DNA of 64,000 nt. Source: Aureliella sp046290675. Its GTDB lineage: Bacteria; Planctomycetota; Planctomycetia; Pirellulales; Pirellulaceae. The stretch covers positions 682,001-746,000 of the forward strand of contig JBKAHA010000001.1 of the NCBI GenBank assembly GCA_046290675.1. Direction: 5' to 3'. Numbering within the stretch: position 1 is the stretch's first letter; every line of letters begins with the position of its first letter. Below the pieces are notes generated by a model. The model did no database searches and had not been told where the DNA came from. It saw nothing but the letters and a program-made list of their open reading frames with translations. A program made the translations under genes and the position numbers. This document shows positions 44,090-53,042 of the stretch, one piece after another.

Positions 44090-44591
44090 CATCTGAAAGA
44101 TGCTGGGTATCACCACTATTGGGGGCACTACGACACCAAAAGCGATGGCATCCTTCCAGATAATGGACAGGTAGGCGGCCTCAGTCGCCAACAACAGCCT
44201 CTATAGTACCCTTAATCCCGATTACCGCAAGAGAGCTTGCTCCCGAAGTCGGTGAATTGAAATCGGTTTCCAGGCGAATTGCGAATTCGCTGCAGTTCCC
44301 CCGCCTCGAAAGCGAGCGTCGAAGCCCCCTGCTGGCTTCGCTGGAGCGCAGGTGTCCAGCAGATCTACGTCACATCGGTTGTCACTGAATCGGACCGCCT
44401 CCGAGTCAGCGTTCGAATTCGACCGAATCACTGGTCTGGGCCGAGTTCGTAGATTCGTCCAACTCCGCTCTTACCAATGCAAACGCGATGAAATAACGTT
44501 CTTAAAACCGGTTTGCGACCAGGACACTTCGAGCAGCCTGAACGGTCCCTCGATTCGCAAGACTAGCTAGCTACCAGGGAGTTGAACGGAC

Positions 44592-45002
44592 ATGGAAAAC
44601 GAAATGCAACCGCAGGGGGAACTGACGACGCGTACTCTGGCAATGCCAGCGGATACCAACCCTTCCGGTGACATCTTTGGCGGCTGGGTTTTGTCGCAGA
44701 TGGATATTGCCGGCGCGATCTGCGCTGGTCAGAGAGCACAGTCCCGAGTCGTAACGGTGGCTGTCGACAGCATGAGTTTTATCCGTCCGGTCAAGGTCGG
44801 GGATATTCTGTGCGTCTATACCAATTGCACTGGCGTGGGGCGCACATCCATTACGGTCGAAGTCGAAGCATGGGTCCGACGCGATCGGATTGGAGCTCGA
44901 GAGCGTGTCACCAGCGGCATGTTCAAGTTTGTGGCTATCGATGCAAACGGCAAACCGACACCGGTGCCACCCGAATCGGAGCTACCGGATTACACGACGT
45001 GA
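44592..45002 (+). CDS. YciA-type acyl-CoA thioesterase
   Basis: A 136-residue hot-dog fold enzyme. The family landmarks are clear: LTTRTLAMPADTNPSGDIFGG at the start, with the catalytic Asn/Asp region of YciA-like thioesterases (PADTNPSGDIFGGWVLSQMD), then VAVDSMSFIRPVKVGD near 58 and VEVEAWVRR near 86. It hydrolyses acyl-CoA to free acid and CoA in the cytoplasm. Its size matches the single-domain YciA group. ATG 44592 follows a GGGAGTTGAACGGAC leader. It is followed by a 240-bp gap and then the symporter pair, so it is probably a single-gene unit. Confidence 0.85.
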   Translation: MENEMQPQGELTTRTLAMPADTNPSGDIFGGWVLSQMDIAGAICAGQRAQSRVVTVAVDSMSFIRPVKVGDILCVYTNCTGVGRTSITVEVEAWVRRDRIGARERVTSGMFKFVAIDANGKPTPVPPESELPDYTT

Positions 45003-45240
45003 ATCAATTCAGGCGACTCCGGGGGTGAATTGATGGTCGGCGTTTTGCTTCACTCTCTTATCCACTATTGTCCTCAAGTCCAAGCTTTGGCGAAGCCAAT
45101 GCCTGACGTCGGTTTCGGCAAGATTCGTCATGCTTGCAAGCGAGCTGCATCGCGATCCTCTATCATGACCGCTTCGTAAGCTCGCTCCACATGCATCGAT
45201 TTCGCTCATCGTTGGCGAGCATAGCCAGACGCCCAAGGTA

Positions 45241-45729
45241 GTGCAGGAACGGACGGTGCCGAAAAAGCTGGAACGGGAAGAGTTAGATCCAACGTTCGTG
45301 CATGCGCGACGGGAAGCGTGGATCATTCTCTTCATCTTCGCCATTTTCGCTGCCTACACCCTTAGTGTCTCCCATTGGTTGAGCCCACCGACGACGATCG
45401 GTGTTGCTGAAAGAAAATTGCTGGGCGAATCAAACCTGACGATTCCAAACGAATCAAAAGCAACAGCCCAAGTAGCGACTGATTCCAATAGCCCGAATCG
45501 TTCATTCGCCCTTCCCAGCGGGGCCGTATCACCCAAGTCGATTGCGACCATTGGCGGCATCCCGAACTGGGCCTTTTTCGGAATCGTGCTTCCATGGATC
45601 GCTGCCATCGCAGTTACGGGATGGTTCTGCTTCGTTCGCATGAGTGATGATCCACTTGGCGAAGCGGGATTCGAAAGCTCAAGCTCCTCGCCATCGACAA
45701 GTACCGTTGAGGAGCCTCAGAATGGGTGA
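45241..45729 (+). CDS. Small two-helix membrane protein upstream of a symporter
   Basis: A 162-residue protein starting with GTG. Two membrane helices are seen at about 27-46 (IILFIFAIFAAYTL) and 108-130 (FFGIVLPWIAAIAVTGWFCF), with a Ser/Asn-rich loop between them and an acidic Ser-rich tail. The gene overlaps the start of the symporter by 8 bases, so the pair is co-translated. Symporters of the sodium/pantothenate group often have such a small partner (YhdT/DUF997-like, or the DUF4212-type partners of acetate and related symporters), which also has two helices. I regard it as the equivalent partner, though the sequence is longer and not clearly homologous. Confidence 0.75.
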   Translation: MQERTVPKKLEREELDPTFVHARREAWIILFIFAIFAAYTLSVSHWLSPPTTIGVAERKLLGESNLTIPNESKATAQVATDSNSPNRSFALPSGAVSPKSIATIGGIPNWAFFGIVLPWIAAIAVTGWFCFVRMSDDPLGEAGFESSSSSPSTSTVEEPQNG

Positions 45730-47794
45730 GGTTGATAACTCCGGGGCCAATGCAGCTCTCATTGCTTTTGCCGGCTATCTTGGCATCGTTTTCCTGTTAG
45801 CTTGGCTTTCCGGCCGAGTGAAATCCAGTAGTTCATTTCTCAACGACTATTTCCTAGGCGGCAGGAACCTGGGCGTCTGGGCCTTTGCATTGACCTTTGC
45901 AGCGACAAGTGCGTCGGGTGGCTCCTTCATCGGCTTTCCATCACTCGTCTATTCACATGGCTGGAGCGTCGCCCTTTGGATCTCTAGCTACATGTTAGTG
46001 CCACTCGTTGCCATGGGGCTGCTCGCAAAACGTTTGAATCAATTGGCAAGAAAGACCGACGCACTAACAATTCCAGACTTGCTCCAAGCCCGCTTCCGAA
46101 GTGACAGCGTGGGCTTACTAGCAACGGTGCTCATCGTCTTCTTCACGACATGCAATTTGGTTGCCCAGTTCAAGAGCGGCAGCATCATCCTGCAAACACT
46201 GCTCGAAGATGTACCGCTTTTTCAGAATGCGGTTGCGTCCAGCGGCTCCCTGCTTGGAGCCAACTCCAACATGGATGCAGGGTATCTACTTTGCTTAGTG
46301 ACGTTCGCATTGGCCGTCATTGCCTACACCACCTACGGCGGATTTCGAGCCGTTGTTTGGACCGACGTCCTTCAAGGTTTCGTTATGGTGATCGGCATAC
46401 TTATCCTCCTCCCGATGACGCTATTCGCTGTGGGCGGATTGAAGAAGGCGACGACCGCGCTTGCGAGCGCGAAGCCAATGACGGCGGTTAAGGCGACCAT
46501 TGCTTTGGCACGAGATTCGGATCTGGTTGACTCGGGAGAATCCAGCAGTGGAAAGTTACTTCCTGGCGACCGATTTGAGTCGGGTACTCGCTTAGCCTGT
46601 CGGTTGCAGGGCAAGATTCGATCGATCGAACTTCAGCAGTCCGTCACCATTGACGCTTTCGGTCGACTGCGGCCGTCGACAACCGATCTCCCGAAGCTCC
46701 AATTCACTGAGTCTGCAGCAGACGAACGGCACGGAGCAGGGCAGGGCGAAGAGCCATCTCCTGATCCCGCATCCGCTTTTGATTCAACGGCAAGCCCACT
46801 CCTTCATGGACTGCTCTTTGACGGGCTCGCCGTAGGCACACTCGACCGTTCCGCGACTACGCCGTTGATCATTGAAGAGATCCTACTGCCGCACACGGGC
46901 TTTGGACGGGAAACTTACGGTAGCCTAACTTCGTTGCCCGGGCCCTCTCGGGACCGAACGGTCGGCTTCCTGCCTATGATGGCGGCGGTCTCTTTCTTTG
47001 CGTTCTGGTGCTTTGGTAGCGCTGGACAACCCAGCAACATGATTCGCTGCATGGCCTTTCGTGACTCCAAGACCCTGGGCAAGGCCATCTTCACGGTGAC
47101 CATCTATTTCTCGTTGATCTATTTTCCGATCGTGATCATTTTCTGCTGTGCTCGCGTTTTACTGCCGGGATGGGAAACGGCCTCTGATCGGATCATGCCC
47201 GAAATGGCGACATCGGTGACTGCCCTGTTTCAAGTCCCTTGGCTCGCCGGACTCCTGGTAGCGGCTCCCTTCGCCGCCGTCATGTCGACGATGGATAGCT
47301 TCTTGCTGCTTATATCATCCTCCGTAGTCCGTGACATCTATGTTCGCCACATCAATCCGAACCCGTCCAAAGCACGCGTTAAGGTACTTACCTACTCCAC
47401 CACCTTCGTAGTCGGCACCCTTGCGATGTTGGCTGCCATCAACCCGCCTCAATTCCTCCAGGACATTATCGTTTTCACTGGTGCTGGACTCGCAGCGGCA
47501 TTCCTTGTTCCAACAGCGTTGGCTCTTTATTGGCCGCGATACAATTACCAAGGCGCTGTCGCCGGCTTAGTCGGCGGTTTCGGTTCGTACGCATCGCTAT
47601 ACGCAATTGGATATGGGCAGACGGGAACTCTCAGTCCATACCAACCGCTTGGACTGAGTCCCTTTCTCATCGGGCTCGTTGGTGCCCTAGCCTTGAGCAT
47701 CGTGATTTGCTTGACAACGCAGCGACCCGGCGAGGAGATTCAGCGCCAGTTCTTTTACCTCTCGCACGACCAGCAAGAGTCTCGATTGAATTAG
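45722..47794 (+). CDS. Sodium:solute symporter (SSS family) with a central insertion
   Basis: A 690-residue transporter from ATG 45722. The N-terminal block matches the SSS family: a first helix (ALIAFAGYLGIVFLLAWL), then FLNDYFLGGRNLGVWAFALTF and SASGGSFIGFPSLVYSHGW, as in PanF-like proteins. About thirteen helices in all can be counted. Residues about 242-412 hold a hydrophilic insertion with Ser, Gly and acidic residues between a helix and the block VSFFAFWCFGSAGQPSNMIRCM; typical members have a short loop there. The inserted stretch lies outside or inside the cell depending on topology, which I cannot resolve. The substrate is unknown; pantothenate or a carboxylate is suggested by family. 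Its stop overlaps a convergent gene by 4 bp. Confidence 0.85.
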   Translation: MGEVDNSGANAALIAFAGYLGIVFLLAWLSGRVKSSSSFLNDYFLGGRNLGVWAFALTFAATSASGGSFIGFPSLVYSHGWSVALWISSYMLVPLVAMGLLAKRLNQLARKTDALTIPDLLQARFRSDSVGLLATVLIVFFTTCNLVAQFKSGSIILQTLLEDVPLFQNAVASSGSLLGANSNMDAGYLLCLVTFALAVIAYTTYGGFRAVVWTDVLQGFVMVIGILILLPMTLFAVGGLKKATTALASAKPMTAVKATIALARDSDLVDSGESSSGKLLPGDRFESGTRLACRLQGKIRSIELQQSVTIDAFGRLRPSTTDLPKLQFTESAADERHGAGQGEEPSPDPASAFDSTASPLLHGLLFDGLAVGTLDRSATTPLIIEEILLPHTGFGRETYGSLTSLPGPSRDRTVGFLPMMAAVSFFAFWCFGSAGQPSNMIRCMAFRDSKTLGKAIFTVTIYFSLIYFPIVIIFCCARVLLPGWETASDRIMPEMATSVTALFQVPWLAGLLVAAPFAAVMSTMDSFLLLISSSVVRDIYVRHINPNPSKARVKVLTYSTTFVVGTLAMLAAINPPQFLQDIIVFTGAGLAAAFLVPTALALYWPRYNYQGAVAGLVGGFGSYASLYAIGYGQTGTLSPYQPLGLSPFLIGLVGALALSIVICLTTQRPGEEIQRQFFYLSHDQQESRLN

Positions 47795-48759
47795 CCAAGC
47801 CACCCCGCGGATCGCAGTACATTGCCGGTCTGCTCTTGAAGAATCTTGAGCAAGAATCCTGCAGCGATCAAATAAGCAACAATGCATAGCAAAGCAGCAA
47901 CTCGGTTTTTTGCGTTCGCCGCCTCGTAACGAATCGCGCTCGCCATCTCGACAATCTGAATCTGCAATTGCTTTAGCTCGTCGCGTTGGAATTGGAAGCT
48001 CCCATTCGAATCTTCAGTAGCTCGGGTCATGAGGCTACTACGCATTTCGTCTTCCCGAAGCAGCTCTTCGCAGGGCTCTTTCTTGCCAGCCTTGATCAGC
48101 TTTCGCGCGTTGCCAAGCACGCTAGCTGATGGACAAACCCCGAATTGCTCGGCTTCGTTTCGTACATAATCGGGCAATGAATTTCGCCTTACGATCTCAG
48201 GGCAAAAAAGCTGCGTTACGGTATCCCCGAGCAAGATCATCAAGGCGGCAACAAAGGCTAGGGTCCAAGGACGAGGCAGAAAGGGCGTTCTTATATTCCA
48301 GGGAAGCCCCGCCGCTCCACCATCGTCTTCCTCGTCCTGCCACCCTACGGGGAAAAACAAACCAACCTGCTGCTCTATTTCCGTTTGAGACTCGTCGATG
48401 GAGCTTCCTTCGTCACTAGCGTCACCCAGGGATCCTGGCGGAGATTCGGGAGCAGCCTTAGCCCCAGCTTGGGCTTCATCGCTCAGCTGCTCACTATCAG
48501 CCTCATTCTGGTTACTAGCCAACGATTGTTGCAATCCGCGCCATAAACGCAGAGCCGACCCAGCGCCTTCGACAATCGCACTCTGAGCAAGTCGATTCTG
48601 CGTTGCATCCAAGACGACGTTCGCCCTCTCGACACTCACTCGGACCGGCCTCAAAAACCCGGACAGCAACGGCACCAGGAATAACATCACAAACGCAATC
48701 CGGTTTAACAGCGAAAGCTGTGAGAGATGTCGTACCGATTTCCAGGACAAGACTTGCAT
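47791..48759 (-). CDS. Membrane protein of unknown function
   Basis: A 322-residue protein. Hydrophobic helices lie at about 20-37 (RIAFVMLFLVPLLSGFL), 168-190 (WTLAFVAALMILLGDTV) and 288-309 (VAALLCIVAYLIAAGFLLKIL). Between the first two is an acidic, Ser/Glu-rich stretch (near 100-150), and between the second and third is a charged, helical part with KKEPCEELLREDE. No known domain was recognised. The 3' end overlaps the symporter gene by four bases in a convergent arrangement. The frame is clean and the composition is protein-like. Confidence 0.7.
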   Translation of the reverse strand: MQVLSWKSVRHLSQLSLLNRIAFVMLFLVPLLSGFLRPVRVSVERANVVLDATQNRLAQSAIVEGAGSALRLWRGLQQSLASNQNEADSEQLSDEAQAGAKAAPESPPGSLGDASDEGSSIDESQTEIEQQVGLFFPVGWQDEEDDGGAAGLPWNIRTPFLPRPWTLAFVAALMILLGDTVTQLFCPEIVRRNSLPDYVRNEAEQFGVCPSASVLGNARKLIKAGKKEPCEELLREDEMRSSLMTRATEDSNGSFQFQRDELKQLQIQIVEMASAIRYEAANAKNRVAALLCIVAYLIAAGFLLKILQEQTGNVLRSAGWLG

Positions 48760-49102
48760 CCGTTGTTATTTCATCGCCTGTCAGGATCGTGTCGGCTTGT
48801 GCCAGTGAATCAGAGTTAAGGAGCTCATTCCAACATAGGCCGAGCCAATCTAGATCGCAACGCAACACGAGTGCTTTGCACCGAATTCTGGTGACACACG
48901 GAGTTACCAACGACGAACTCTTTCCGAAATTGCCGCCGCGCGGATCTTGGATCGTTGGGTATAATCCGGCCTCAGCATCCATTCTGACGTTGAGCCCCGC
49001 TTCCGGTCTACGAGCCCCGCTCCCGGTCTACTTTTCGGTCTAGATTGGCTGGCATCAGCACCAGGCTTTATTTTCACGTACTCAAGTCTCAGGCAAGGCC
49101 CC
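48760..49102. other. Intergenic gap with a short tandem duplication
   Basis: A 343-bp divergent gap that should hold promoters for the membrane protein (-) and the M24 peptidase (+). It contains the duplicated 20-bp unit at 48992-49031; nothing else was recognised. Confidence 0.5.
48992..49031. repeat. 20-bp tandem duplication
   Basis: Two adjacent units, GAGCCCCGCT followed by T or C and CCGGTCTAC, 48992-49011 and 49012-49031, differing at one base. A partial third unit (TCGGTCTA) follows after a few bases. It lies upstream of the M24 peptidase gene; a regulatory role is not evident. Confidence 0.75.
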
Positions 49103-50251
49103 ATGGCAAAAGTCGCGACCCTGATCGCAGGTATCCCCGTCGAAAACCCCGCATTCTTTCATCGAGTCCGGTTCGCGGTCGGTGATCCAGCCGCTTGGCT
49201 GCGTTTCGATTCGGACGGTAAGATCGAGACGCATTTCATCGTTCGCGACATCGAAATGGATCGTGCCCGTGAGACAGTTACCGCCGACACGTTTGCGTGC
49301 CCGGCGGACTACACACCGGCAGGGGGACTTTCCGGCGACCGCGCTACTGCCACAGCGCAGTCCGTCGCTGAGTGCCTCAAGCGATCTGAAGTTGAACTAG
49401 TTCGGACGGATCGAACGCTGCCTTATATTTTTGCCTGGCACATCCAAGAAGCTGGCATCAAGATCGAATACTCCCCGGAATTGGGCGTCTCAGAGCGGCG
49501 AAGCAAGGACGACCAGGAGCTGGAGTGGTTGCAAGACGCCCAGCGAGTCACGGAGAACGCGATGGAGTTGGCATGCACGACCATCGCCAAGGCGAAAGCG
49601 AATTCGAACGGAATCCTCATGCATGATGGATCCGAGCTAACGAGCGAGCGAGTTCGAAAGTTGATCAGCACGTTCTTGCTCGACCAAGACTACTTGGAAC
49701 CGCATGGAGCCATTGTCGCGACCAAACCGCATACCTCAGACTGCCACGAGCGTGGGTCCGGCGTCTTGACCACGGGAGAAGCCGTCATCGTGGATATTTT
49801 TCCTCAGAGTCGAAGCACCCACTACTGTGGCGACTGCACTCGCACGGTCGTCCACGGAACGCCCAGCGATACGATGGTGAAGATGCACGCTGCCGTCGTT
49901 GCTGCCAAAGCTGCTGCGATCGCGGCGCTTCGAGTCGATGCGACCGCCGACGACGTTCACGGTGCAACAAAGTCAACCTTGGAGCAGCACGGATTTCCAT
50001 TCCGTCGTGGTGAGATTTCTGATGATCCGGTGATGCCACACGGAACGGGCCACGGGGTCGGTTTAGAAGTCCACGAACCTATCCTGCTCGATGACAACGG
50101 CGGGACGATCGTGGAGAACGAAGTACTGACCGTTGAACCGGGCCTTTACAGCCGCAACTTTGGAGGCGTACGCGTCGAGGATATGGTCGTGAGCACTTCC
50201 GGTCAGGCTAGAAACCTCAACGCCCTACACGAAGGTCTCGATTGGTCCTAG
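49103..50251 (+). CDS. M24-family metallopeptidase (Xaa-Pro aminopeptidase-like)
   Basis: A 382-residue enzyme with a creatinase-type N-terminal domain and a pita-bread catalytic domain from about 155. The five metal ligands of M24 are visible in order: Asp in VIVDIFPQS, Asp in HYCGDCTRTV, His in MPHGTGHGVGLEVHE, Glu in LTVEPGLYS and Glu in VRVEDMVV. This set supports an active di-metal aminopeptidase or a related hydrolase, probably on peptides with proline in second position. There is no signal peptide, so it is cytoplasmic. ATG 49103 is at the start of the frame. Confidence 0.85.
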   Translation: MAKVATLIAGIPVENPAFFHRVRFAVGDPAAWLRFDSDGKIETHFIVRDIEMDRARETVTADTFACPADYTPAGGLSGDRATATAQSVAECLKRSEVELVRTDRTLPYIFAWHIQEAGIKIEYSPELGVSERRSKDDQELEWLQDAQRVTENAMELACTTIAKAKANSNGILMHDGSELTSERVRKLISTFLLDQDYLEPHGAIVATKPHTSDCHERGSGVLTTGEAVIVDIFPQSRSTHYCGDCTRTVVHGTPSDTMVKMHAAVVAAKAAAIAALRVDATADDVHGATKSTLEQHGFPFRRGEISDDPVMPHGTGHGVGLEVHEPILLDDNGGTIVENEVLTVEPGLYSRNFGGVRVEDMVVSTSGQARNLNALHEGLDWS

Positions 50252-50351
50252 CCCGCGCCCGGACCATTCGCCCTGACGATCCCCCAGTCAAGGCAATTTC
50301 GACGAACGTACCGGCACGATCGGGCGCACAGCAGCGAGAAGGCAGAACAAG

Positions 50352-50720
50352 GTGGATAGAGATTCAGGTCCGTTTTACCAAGGTCGATTTTGGATCTTCC
50401 GACCAGACGACTTTTTGCCTGACCTAAGCGGCTGCTATGGAATCACGCTCAAAAGAATATTTGCGTCCACCAGTGTCGTCGCAATTACTTTTGGGCTCAT
50501 GCGAGCCATACCATCGATCAGTGCTGCTGCAATCGTACTGCCACTTTGGTGTGCTGCAGCGGGCTGCTTGATCGATGGCTATCGCGGTGCTGCCCGTGGA
50601 TTCATCCTGGCGATCGTCTACCCCGTTTATCTAGCGGTCATCATCGCCGTCGCCATTCTCATCTTCTGGTGCTACGCCCTGATCCATCGCGGCGTCGCTG
50701 GCGACACCGTACTTTGGTAG
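50352..50720 (+). CDS. Small membrane protein
   Basis: A 122-residue protein starting with GTG. A polar start (FYQGRFWIFRPDDFLPD) is followed by hydrophobic segments at about 37-55 (VVAITFGLMRAI), 58-73 and 82-110 (FILAIVYPVYLAVIIAVAILIFW). I do not recognise a family. The protein has consistent membrane-like composition and lies in the same direction 100 bp after the M24 peptidase. No strong ribosome-binding site was seen, so its status is moderate. Confidence 0.5.
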   Translation: MDRDSGPFYQGRFWIFRPDDFLPDLSGCYGITLKRIFASTSVVAITFGLMRAIPSISAAAIVLPLWCAAAGCLIDGYRGAARGFILAIVYPVYLAVIIAVAILIFWCYALIHRGVAGDTVLW

Positions 50721-50825
50721 CTTCAAGCGACGAGTCCCGTACCGCTCCACTCGTTATCTAGAACCGATCTCTCTCGCGATAAGAATGGGCCGTGCTTCTG
50801 CATTTAGCGACGCAATCCAGTGCGC

Positions 50826-51596
50826 TTAAGAAGAGTGGCAACCAATGCAGTTGTGAGCCAGCTTCTTTTCCGCCGGGGCAGCTAGCCAGTCCTTGGCCCT
50901 GGAAGAATACGCGGTGTCAGGCAACTCCTTGATAACCGCTTCGAGCTGGCCCCTTGACTTCTCGCCTTCTCCAAGGGCCCGGTACACATCCGCCAATCCC
51001 ATCCGAAGCTCACCAAGCGGATGCTCGCCGATCTTATCGAGCATGTCCTTCTGACGCTCATAAGTTCGCTCAAAGTCTTTCTTCACACGATGCAGCAAGG
51101 GTAGCCCCATCGCCTTGGGAGCACTTCTGCCGGCAGGTAACAGGACAGCTGCTCGCGGAATGAGTACACCAATATTGTTAGGCTCCAGCTCAACAGCCTT
51201 GTCTACATCTTCCAGCCCCGATGTCCAATTCTTCATGCCAGCTTGAAAGTCGCCTTTCTGAAACGCCTCGCCAGAAACATAAATTCGAGCTGCGCCGCGC
51301 CAGACAAGCGCCTCAGCGTGATCGGGCTTCTCCTTGAGCGCGTCCTCACAAGCCTGCATCCCTCGCTTTAGAGCCTCTTCGTCACCTTCGAAACCGGCAA
51401 ACAAATCTTCGCGTACGGTGTGATCAAAACGCTCCGTCTCCGCCTTGTAGGCCGACTTCTTCGCGTCTTCCTTCTCTTTGCTCGCAGTCGTGTCGTCGGC
51501 AAGGCCGCTTGCACTGAGACTGCATCCGAGAGCGATTGCCGGCAGCCACTTTGAGGCTGAGATCGTATGTGCAAACAAGGCGGAGATCTTCATTCT
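50826..51596 (-). CDS. Exported TPR-like protein with a C-terminal haem c motif
   Basis: A 256-residue protein. ATG 51596 (MKISALFAH) begins a signal peptide ending near SASGLADD; the frame extends 6 residues upstream. The middle shows helical repeat character, with ALVWRGAARIYVSGEAF, ALKEKPDHAEAL and AVELEPNNIGVLIPRAA as TPR-like units. The last seven residues are CIGCHSS, a haem c attachment motif with almost no sequence after it. In a normal cytochrome c a Met or His ligand and a fold follow the motif. Here any axial ligand must come from the TPR part or from a partner protein. It is downstream of a LOG-like gene and a tiny ORF with very tight spacing. Confidence 0.8.
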   Translation of the reverse strand, partial: RMKISALFAHTISASKWLPAIALGCSLSASGLADDTTASKEKEDAKKSAYKAETERFDHTVREDLFAGFEGDEEALKRGMQACEDALKEKPDHAEALVWRGAARIYVSGEAFQKGDFQAGMKNWTSGLEDVDKAVELEPNNIGVLIPRAAVLLPAGRSAPKAMGLPLLHRVKKDFERTYERQKDMLDKIGEHPLGELRMGLADVYRALGEGEKSRGQLEAVIKELPDTAYSSRAKDWLAAPAEKKLAHNCIGCHSS

Positions 51597-51796
51597 GGTA
51601 TTCCTTGCGACCAATTATCTTGACGAAGAATGAGCCACCGGCCTGATGGTTCCTGCCAGACCAACGACTTGTGTCGATACCAGATTCGCCGAGCTGGTCG
51701 CAATCTTGGATGCGCTTTCAGATTTCTTTTCAACTCCTCGAAATCGGCCCAGAATACGATCTTGCCCTTAATCGGACTTCCCAGAGCAAAAGACAT
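51590..51796 (-). CDS. Mini-gene between LOG and haem-TPR genes
   Basis: A 68-residue frame that fits exactly between two genes: its ATG lies three bases after the LOG stop codon, and its stop overlaps the next start by seven bases. The product is basic and Trp-rich (FWADFEELKRNL, then SLVWQEPSGRWLIL), which looks like a compact folded domain and not a chance translation. No family was recognised. The spacing is the main argument; a weak AAGAA precedes the start. Confidence 0.5.
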   Translation of the reverse strand: MSFALGSPIKGKIVFWADFEELKRNLKAHPRLRPARRIWYRHKSLVWQEPSGRWLILRQDNWSQGIPE

Positions 51797-51799
51797 TTC

Positions 51800-52957
51800 T
51801 TAAGTCGGTTTTTGGTAAAGCTCCGGTCGATACGAGGCGAGGCGGCGGCGAATCTCCGCTGCCTTGTCGGTGATGGCCAGCAATTCTCCATAGGGATGCC
51901 CCTTGGAAAGCGATTCGATGAGAGGCCAGACAGGTTTCGTTTCAGTCCAATACTCTTCGCCAAACAAGAGCATTGGCGCACACGCCCCTGTCGTGTGGTA
52001 GTGATTCTGTGCGGCATCCTGAAAAATCTCTTGAATGGTTCCAGCACTCCCCGGAGAGAACACGACGCCGTGGTTGGCGATCTGGAGCAATCCGTCTTCA
52101 CGGACGCTATTCGCGAAGTATTTGGCAATGTGGGTCGCGAAGGGTGTCGGCGGCTCATGTCCGTACAACCAAGTTGGAATGCCGATACTCCGACATTTCT
52201 TCTTATCCGACGCGCTCAGCGGAAATACCGATCGCACACGCCACGCTCGATGCAACCAATCCTCATCCGCATACTCGCGGCCCGGTTCGGCTCCTTCAGG
52301 GCGTTTGGACATCATCGATAACGCTGCATCCAGTTCATAGGTATCCCTAGTCGCAAAATAGGCTCCTACGTGGGTCGCCTCCATCGCACCAGGTCCACCG
52401 CCACTAACCATCAAAAAACCATCCTGAGTCAACTCTCGTGACAAGTGCGCGATTTTCGCAAAGAAGGGATCCCGCCGTTCCATACCATGCCCCCCCATGA
52501 TCGCAACGACTTTCTTCCCCTTGATTGCATCGTGAAGAGCATCGGTAATGCTGTGGTCGTGCAGACGCCTAGCCAATGTGACTCGGATCGATTCCGTTTG
52601 CGCACCACCGTGGGATTGGTATTGCAGATAAACTCGATGATCGAGCGTCTTTTCGAAACTCGCGTCATCGTCTGGATCGAACTCCGAAAACAGCTCTTCG
52701 GGCTCGTACAGACGGCCACGATGCACCGGAAAAAGAAAGTCACCCAATTGCGGAAAAACAATCCCTCCAGTTGCCACAATGCGATTGGTTGCATGCTCGG
52801 AAAGTTCACACCCAAGGAAGATGGAGCCAGTGAATTCCTTTTGCTTGATCTCGCGATCTAGCTTCGAAGCATCGACAGCTTGGATCGCCGCTGGTTTCAG
52901 TGGATTTGCCCCGGCCAGCCAACGTTTGAATTGGCCAACTGTTTCAATCTCTCTCAT
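51800..52957 (-). CDS. LOG-family (nucleotide phosphoribohydrolase-like) protein
   Basis: A 385-residue protein, about twice the length of the cytokinin-activating LOG enzymes. The Rossmann-like core spans about 140-375: VVAIMGGHGMERRDPFF, then FLMVSGGGPGAMEATHVGAYF, and the signature region VFSPGSAGTIQEIFQDAAQ in place of the classical PGGxGTxxE. The SPGSxGTxQE form keeps the nucleotide-binding Gly, Thr and Glu. N-terminal residues 1-130 form an extra part without recognised domain. Members of this group may release a base from a nucleoside monophosphate; the substrate is not known. It is the first gene of a tight three-gene unit on the minus strand. Confidence 0.8.
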   Translation of the reverse strand: MREIETVGQFKRWLAGANPLKPAAIQAVDASKLDREIKQKEFTGSIFLGCELSEHATNRIVATGGIVFPQLGDFLFPVHRGRLYEPEELFSEFDPDDDASFEKTLDHRVYLQYQSHGGAQTESIRVTLARRLHDHSITDALHDAIKGKKVVAIMGGHGMERRDPFFAKIAHLSRELTQDGFLMVSGGGPGAMEATHVGAYFATRDTYELDAALSMMSKRPEGAEPGREYADEDWLHRAWRVRSVFPLSASDKKKCRSIGIPTWLYGHEPPTPFATHIAKYFANSVREDGLLQIANHGVVFSPGSAGTIQEIFQDAAQNHYHTTGACAPMLLFGEEYWTETKPVWPLIESLSKGHPYGELLAITDKAAEIRRRLASYRPELYQKPT

Positions 52958-53042
52958 CGTCGACCCCTACAATGGTCATCAAAATAACTCATTGTAATTG
53001 GGATCGGCGAAGCGCTCCGTTTGTCCCGAGAGTCGAACCGGG

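Larger units (their letters stand above)
43574..44591. other. 1-kb gene-free region
   Basis: The longest stretch without a convincing gene. It holds family II copy 2 at 43690-43840. The remaining 750 bp contain several palindromic patches (a small hairpin at 44051-44089, GCGAATTGCGAATTCGC near 44275, and CTGCTGG/CCAGCAG arms at 44333-44365). Short frames exist but look like chance. A structured RNA is possible; I could not match it to tmRNA, RNase P, SRP or 6S RNA. Confidence 0.5.

Noticed and set aside
44051..44460. Possible tmRNA, RNase P or 6S RNA gene
   Set aside because: None of the conserved sequence blocks of these RNAs was found; only short, unspecific inverted repeats are present.
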